A stretch of 64,000 nt of DNA from Nannobrachium achirus (Eukaryota; Chordata; Actinopteri; Myctophiformes; Myctophidae), in assembly GCA_963921795.1 (NCBI GenBank), contig OY997653.1, forward strand, positions 20,224,346-20,288,345, read 5' to 3'. Below are positions 61,138 to 64,000 of the stretch, piece after piece. A program made the translations under genes and the position numbers. The notes beneath the pieces were generated by a model, which was given only the letters and a program-made list of their open reading frames with translations, had not been told where the DNA came from and did no database searches. Numbering within the stretch: position 1 is the first letter of the stretch; every line of letters begins with the position of its first letter.

Positions 61138-61690
61138 TAGACCTTATTACGGCCATTTTGATCACATGAGGTGGCAGCCACGAACAAACCATTGTAAACA
61201 ATGGAGTGATGGTCAAAAAATATGAGTTCTTTTCAACCAATTTCTTTTGACCAAATCGACAAATGGGCAGATGACAACATCAACATCCCCAAAAGGATGA
61301 AATAGAAGGGTACATCCACAATATTCATGGCAGTTAGGTTACAATGTTACTCTGTGCAGACTAGTGCTTGCTCTGCCATCATATTAACTTACTGTATCGT
61401 GATTTTTGCATATTAATCATGAACAATCTAACAACAAATAGTTAATATGATGGTGGAGCAAACTTACCTTGAATATCTTTACCGTGGATGTAATCAATCC
61501 AGTTACTGTAGCCCTTCTATTTCATCCTTTTGGGGATGTTTAAGTCATCTGCCCATTTGTCAATTTGGTCAAAAGAAATTGGTTGAACAGAACTCATATT
61601 TTGGGACCATCGCTCCATTGTTTACAATGGTTTGTTATGTAGGCTGCCACCCCATGTGGTCATATCATCAAAGATGGCCGGTCTATTGCT
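61138..61690. mobile_element. Long foldback element, unit 2
   Basis: Arms of about 180 bp are inverted (ATAGACCTTATTACGGCCAT left; AAAGATGGCCGGTCTAT right), with an inner TGCTCTGCCATCATATTAAC pair. Confidence 0.8.
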
Positions 61691-62337
61691 GTGACAGATA
61701 CTTCTACTTGTAACAGTCAGAGTATTTCTACATTGCACTATTGAAACTTTTACTTAAGTAAAACATTTGAGTACCTTTTCTACCACTGAAAATACGTTAC
61801 CATAATGTTTATTTTCAGATGTGGAGGAAGTCAGATTAGACCTCTGAGGACAGTGAGAGGTCAAATCCATAATTCACAGTGTAGAGGAAAGACATTTAAG
61901 GTGTTGTTTCCATCTACTGTAAATCGGGGATGCATGTCCATTCATTTGGTGAAACTATACTGAGATCACCAGAATTCATGAAAATGCTTTTAGACCTCTT
62001 TACTGTATGTACAGTACTATGTAGGGTACTGTATGTAAATGTGCAATGTGGCCTCTATTGTGAATGTTTTTCTGTCTCAGGCTGTGACAAAAAATACTAG
62101 ACCATCCCATCTCTCTTCACCAAAAATAGCAGATCTACAAGCTCACAACGGGTCACATTGTGACACATAGTGAGCTTGTAGATCGGCTATGGTGAACCTT
62201 CCCCCCGGAATATGCTGGGGTTCCAGTGGTTAAACGTCAAGTCATTTTCAGTCAGTTCTGATGGAAACAGATATTTCTCCGTGACATATGAACAGTGTAA
62301 TTCAGGGGTTTGAAAACCCAGTATATAAGTAGCCTCG

Positions 62338-62474
62338 ATATTTGATAAAGTCCACATGCATAAGCTCAGTGCATTCGAGATGCACACACCGCGTTAATAA
62401 GTGTATTAACACCTCTCAGCTTTCTGCTCTCAAAATAAACATTGACCACAGTTTGTTTCCTTAATTCTAGGTAC
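62338..62474 (+). promoter_or_regulatory. Conserved upstream block of gene H
   Basis: The block is almost identical to that of gene F, including TTTGTTTCCTTAATTCTAG, and lies about 205 bp before the gene H start. Confidence 0.55.
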
Positions 62475-62677
62475 AGCCACCCCCGACCCCACCACCCGCT
62501 CACACCCACTGATATGATTTAACCCCACCTACACTAATAAGTGCTAACCTCGCACATAATATATTCACGTGCAAGGTGCGTGATAAGAGGCACAAGGAGA
62601 GAGACTGCAGAGGAGACAGATCGTTCGACTCGACACGCTTCAACCATAATCTGATAATCTTAGTGTTGATGACAGTG

Positions 62678-62753
62678 ATGAGGATGAAGAACATACAAAT
62701 CATGGTGGCCTGCCTGCTGCTGTTCTCATCTCTGGATGTCCTGGTGCAAGCAA
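62678..62753 (+). CDS. CC chemokine gene H, exon 1 only (cut by window edge)
   Basis: This is the third copy of the F/G/H unit. ATG AGG ATG AAG opens a 25-residue signal-peptide exon ending in phase 1 at a GTAAGT donor (62754). Compared with F and G, the peptide has IQIMVACLLL instead of IPVMVACLLL, and VLVQA instead of VLALE/VLAEE around the cleavage site. Exons 2 and 3 are not in the window. In gene G exon 2 lies about 2.35 kb after exon 1, so they would be expected past position 64000. An upstream in-frame ATG at 62669 (ATG ACA GTG ATG) is an alternative start. Whether the rest of the gene is intact cannot be judged here. Confidence 0.75.
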
Positions 62754-62964
62754 GTAAGTGTATTTTTTCTTTTCTGTCCTGGTTAATTGGCATGATTAAT
62801 CATGCAATTTTTTGTTAATATTATTTGTGTATTACCGGAGAGAAACGAGCAGGTAAAAAAATATATAATGCGTTGATCTCCAAAACAACATAATGGATGA
62901 TATTTTTTTAATAATAATAATTATTATTATTTTTGGCTTTTTTATGCTTTTATCTCTAGAAATA

Positions 62965-63097
62965 GACAGTAGGCTGACAGGTAATGGGGAGAGAAAGATG
63001 GGGATTGACTTGGATCGGGACTCGAACCTGCGACACGCTGTCAGGCAGGCTACACTGAGCCTAGGTGCCTGGACGGCTGCGCCAGTGGGCCAGACAT
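62965..63097 (-). repeat. tRNA-derived SINE, gene H intron 1
   Basis: Same element as 55905-56032, but without the 665-bp insertion beside it. Confidence 0.65.
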
Positions 63098-63239
63098 TTT
63101 TTAATTACGATTAATGAATTATAGTAATGACCAACTCAAATAATACACATAACGACGTGTTTGCTATGTCCCAACTATCTCAGCCAGCTGACTGGCTGCA
63201 TGCAGCCCTTCTTGCCTCATCTTAAAAACCCTGACCGGT

Positions 63240-63625
63240 CACCCCAGCACCAACCACCAGGCACGTGCACTCATAGACATCAAAGGGGGCTTAAGCCCCT
63301 GCCCTTTTATCCGTCTGTGCCCTCTCCAGACCATGAATGCAGTTTTTACTATGGTGAAAGAAATGCAAATGCGCTCTTTCCATGGTATACGTGAAGGCAG
63401 CATTCAAGAGAATTGCCTTGTCCAAACTCTGCTGAACTTGAATGCAGCATCTTATGCTGAAAGAATTGCTCCAGTATTGGCTTGATTATGCTTAGTTCAG
63501 TGGCATCAAGCACAGAAAATAGCCAACCTCCAAGCTCACAATGTGTCACGCTGCAACCCGTTGTGAGCTTGGAGGTCTGCTATTTTCGATATTTCCTCCA
63601 AAAGGCTCTTTTAAAAATCTCTAAC
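63240..63625 (-). mobile_element. ACGTGCA-family element, gene H intron 1
   Basis: Inverted ends CCAGGCACGTGCAC and TGCACGTCCCTG are both visible, making this the clearest full copy of the family captured by gene C. The hairpin (63514-63588) uses CCTCCAAGCTC arms. Confidence 0.75.
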
Positions 63626-63806
63626 ATGCACGTCCCTGTCAACCACCATTGTTGTTGAAATTAGTTTTTATTTTTTTATTCCACTAATGTGTCTCTGTGT
63701 CCATTGGTGGAAAAAGTACTACATCTTTTTTACTTAAATGAAAGTATCAATACTGCAGGGTAGAAATACATTCACACCACACTTCTATTCTACCCATGCG
63801 AGTGGA

Positions 63807-63903
63807 TTCTGCCAATGCATTTCAATGGGAATGGAGCGGTTTGCTGCCATTTGAGGAATTCTGCAAAGAAACGCTCCACTCCCATTGAAATGCATTGGCA
63901 GAA
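63807..63903. repeat. 32-bp near-perfect foldback, unit 3
   Basis: Same sequence as 56620-56716 with a few substitutions. Confidence 0.85.
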
Positions 63904-64000
63904 CCCGTCCTCAGGCAGACATGTCCCATTTCAAAATCTTTTGGAAACAGCAGATCTACAAGCTCTCTACAAGCTATTTTCAAATGGCCGAAAATGTATA

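Larger units (their letters stand above)
53900..61697 (+). repeat. Tandem unit 2 (gene G)
   Basis: The same order of features as unit 1, about 7.8 kb long. Differences include the 665-bp insertion in intron 1 and a shorter minisatellite (60722-60800). Confidence 0.8.
61698..64000 (+). repeat. Tandem unit 3 (gene H), partial
   Basis: Leader, hairpin (about 62117-62195), upstream block and exon 1 repeat units 1 and 2. It is truncated by the window edge. Confidence 0.8.

Overview
The window is vertebrate nuclear DNA, most likely from a ray-finned fish. It has GT-AG introns, AATAAA polyadenylation signals, long (CA)n and (GA)n microsatellites, tRNA-derived SINE heads and a dense load of small non-autonomous DNA transposons. 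The only protein-coding family I can support is a same-strand (+) tandem array of small secreted CC chemokines. The species cannot be named from the sequence alone.

Each complete gene has the standard CC chemokine layout. Exon 1 encodes the signal peptide and ends in phase 1. Exon 2 carries the adjacent CC pair and the third cysteine and ends in phase 2. Exon 3 carries the fourth cysteine, a FTMKxG strand and a C-terminal WVQ helix. Six genes are complete: A (666-2437), B (9326-12941), C (24654-27184), E (38440-40551), F (48060-50103) and G (54909-58703). A seventh, H, starts at 62678 and runs off the right edge. There are three solitary exon-1 copies: two broken ones at 17568 and 21248, and one with an intact donor at 31899 (D). 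Promoter-like blocks without a gene lie near 32.75 and 43.2 kb. The array therefore shows ongoing birth and death of chemokine copies.

Layout: 1-2.8 kb gene A; 2.9-9.3 kb transposon fragments; 9.3-13.7 kb gene B with nested elements in its introns; 13.7-23.1 kb gene-free DNA containing a tandem duplication (16.3-18.5 and 19.4-23.1 kb); 24.2-27.2 kb gene C; 27.2-38.4 kb repeats, orphan exon D and an orphan promoter; 38.4-41.3 kb gene E; 41.3-47.0 kb mostly unrecognised DNA plus an orphan promoter and a foldback element; 47.0-64.0 kb three tandem units of about 7-8 kb, each with one chemokine gene (F, G, H).

The most interesting signals lie where transposons meet the genes. In gene B and gene C the C-terminal tail and stop codon come from two different mobile-element families inserted at nearly the same place in exon 3; the gene C insertion adds two cysteines. 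A second theme is a hairpin module with arms GATCTACAAGCTC / GAGCTTGTAGATC. It recurs dozens of times, inside several otherwise different hAT-like families, and its inner stem changes between copies while usually keeping its pairing. Paralogous empty sites in the window allow several insertions to be delimited exactly by comparison.
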